From contig NZ_BPTV01000001.1 of NCBI RefSeq assembly GCF_019973375.1, positions 1,612,001 through 1,676,000 of the forward strand: a stretch of 64,000 nt of DNA. Direction: 5' to 3'. A program made the translations under genes and the position numbers. Shown in pieces: positions 63,614-64,000 of the stretch. Source of the stretch: Prevotella lacticifex (GTDB taxonomy: Bacteria; Bacteroidota; Bacteroidia; Bacteroidales; Bacteroidaceae). Below the pieces are notes generated by a model, which did not search any database, had not been told where the DNA came from, and saw nothing but the letters and a program-made list of their open reading frames with translations. The first letter of the stretch is position 1. Every line of letters begins with the position of its first letter.

Positions 63614-63642
63614 TTGAGTTTCAGAAAATATTAGTACCTTTG
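63614..63642 (+). promoter_or_regulatory. rpsA promoter
   Basis: TTG (63614-63616), 18 bp, TACCTTTG (63635-63642). Confidence 0.75.
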
Positions 63643-63648
63643 CGCCCC

Positions 63649-63672
63649 GTAAGGCAAATAGTGCCTTTACAT
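63649..63672 (+). promoter_or_regulatory. rpsA leader hairpin
   Basis: GTAAGGC and GCCTTTAC (one bulge) at the 5' end of an ~85 nt AU-rich leader; could stabilise the message or bind S1. Confidence 0.4.
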
Positions 63673-63730
63673 CATTAATTATCAATATAAAGTCTAACTT
63701 TATTAATTAAAAATTTTTTATTAAACATTT

Positions 63731-64000
63731 ATGGCAAATTTAGAAGACGTCAAGAACGTTCAGCCCTTAGCCGATTTCGACTGGGACGAGTTCGAGAATG
63801 GCGGTAAAGTTGAAACCAGCAAAGAAGACCAGGAGAAGGCCTACGACGAGACTCTGAAGAAGATTCAGGAGCACCAGGTTGTCGAGGGAACAGTTATCTC
63901 CGTCGACAAGAAAGAGGTAGTCGTCAACATCGGCTACAAGAGCGATGGTATCATTCCTGCAGCAGAGTTCCGTTATAACCCTGATCTGAAGCCGGGCGAC
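63731..64000 (+). CDS. rpsA: 30S ribosomal protein S1, 3' end cut by window
   Basis: The first 90 residues are present. MANLEDVKNVQPLADFDWDEFE is the Bacteroidetes S1 N-terminus; the first S1 (OB-fold) domain begins at VVEGTVISVDKKEVVVNIGYKSDGIIP. S1 binds mRNA upstream of the start codon and is essential for initiation, particularly in this phylum where Shine-Dalgarno sites are weak. Own promoter and AU-rich leader. Confidence 0.95.
   Translation, partial: MANLEDVKNVQPLADFDWDEFENGGKVETSKEDQEKAYDETLKKIQEHQVVEGTVISVDKKEVVVNIGYKSDGIIPAAEFRYNPDLKPGD

Overview
The window comes from a member of the Bacteroidales, most likely Prevotellaceae. Evidence: many promoters of the TTTG-N19/20-TAnnTTTG type, no clear Shine-Dalgarno sites, a FeoA-FeoB fusion, a bamD/omega/DUF4293 operon, a Na+-NQR operon, glycan-degrading GH31/GH2 enzymes, and Bacteroidetes-specific families (DUF5686, smalltalk, BT4734/VirE-DUF3987, ISAon1-type transposase). 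The genus is inference; no rRNA is present.

Layout. 0-6 kb: end of a GH31 gene, a GH2 gene (together resembling part of a xyloglucan locus) and pgk. 6-10.1 kb: a gene-poor region with broken Bro-N genes, three tandem ~420-490 bp cassettes carrying orphan promoters, and several tandem-repeat families. 10.1-27.4 kb: core genes: DUF4293/omega/bamD, uvrB, an alanine-rich lipoprotein, a glycogen/starch operon (debranching enzyme, GT4, GH57) divergent from a Crp/Fnr regulator, a lipid kinase with miaA, tRNA-Thr and tRNA-Gly, and a 1439-residue acyl-CoA dehydratase activase. 27.5-29.1 kb: an intact ISAon1-type IS. 29.6-36.1 kb: one six-gene operon (nucleotidyltransferase, ATP-grasp, CDP-alcohol phosphatidyltransferase, HAD phosphatase, DUF5686 outer-membrane protein, LuxR response regulator) that looks like a lipid-headgroup pathway. 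36.3-38.8 kb: feoAB.

38.9-52.4 kb is a second accessory region. It holds a DUF3127 / Bro-N-KilAC / small protein / VirE-DUF3987 / DUF5675 unit, a HIRAN-domain gene paired with a small gene that shares a ~16-residue motif with it, an ISAs1-family IS, an HNH nuclease and a PmeII-type restriction enzyme with no methyltransferase, an IS1182-family IS inserted in the loop of a dispersed palindrome, and an HU-like plus smalltalk gene pair. 52.4-64 kb: nqrABCDEF, divergent tamB-like gene, and the start of rpsA.

The two accessory regions are related. The 7.1-8.0 kb segment is a deletion derivative of the 39.7-43.3 kb locus. The promoter module of the HU-like gene at 51.2 kb recurs without a gene at 6.4 and 9.7 kb. 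The ~420 bp cassette at 8.2-9.5 kb recurs as the promoter region of the restriction gene at 48.7 kb. A 9-bp CTATAG repeat occurs between genes and, in frame, inside the VirE-DUF3987 gene. All three IS elements have recognisable terminal repeats and target duplications.
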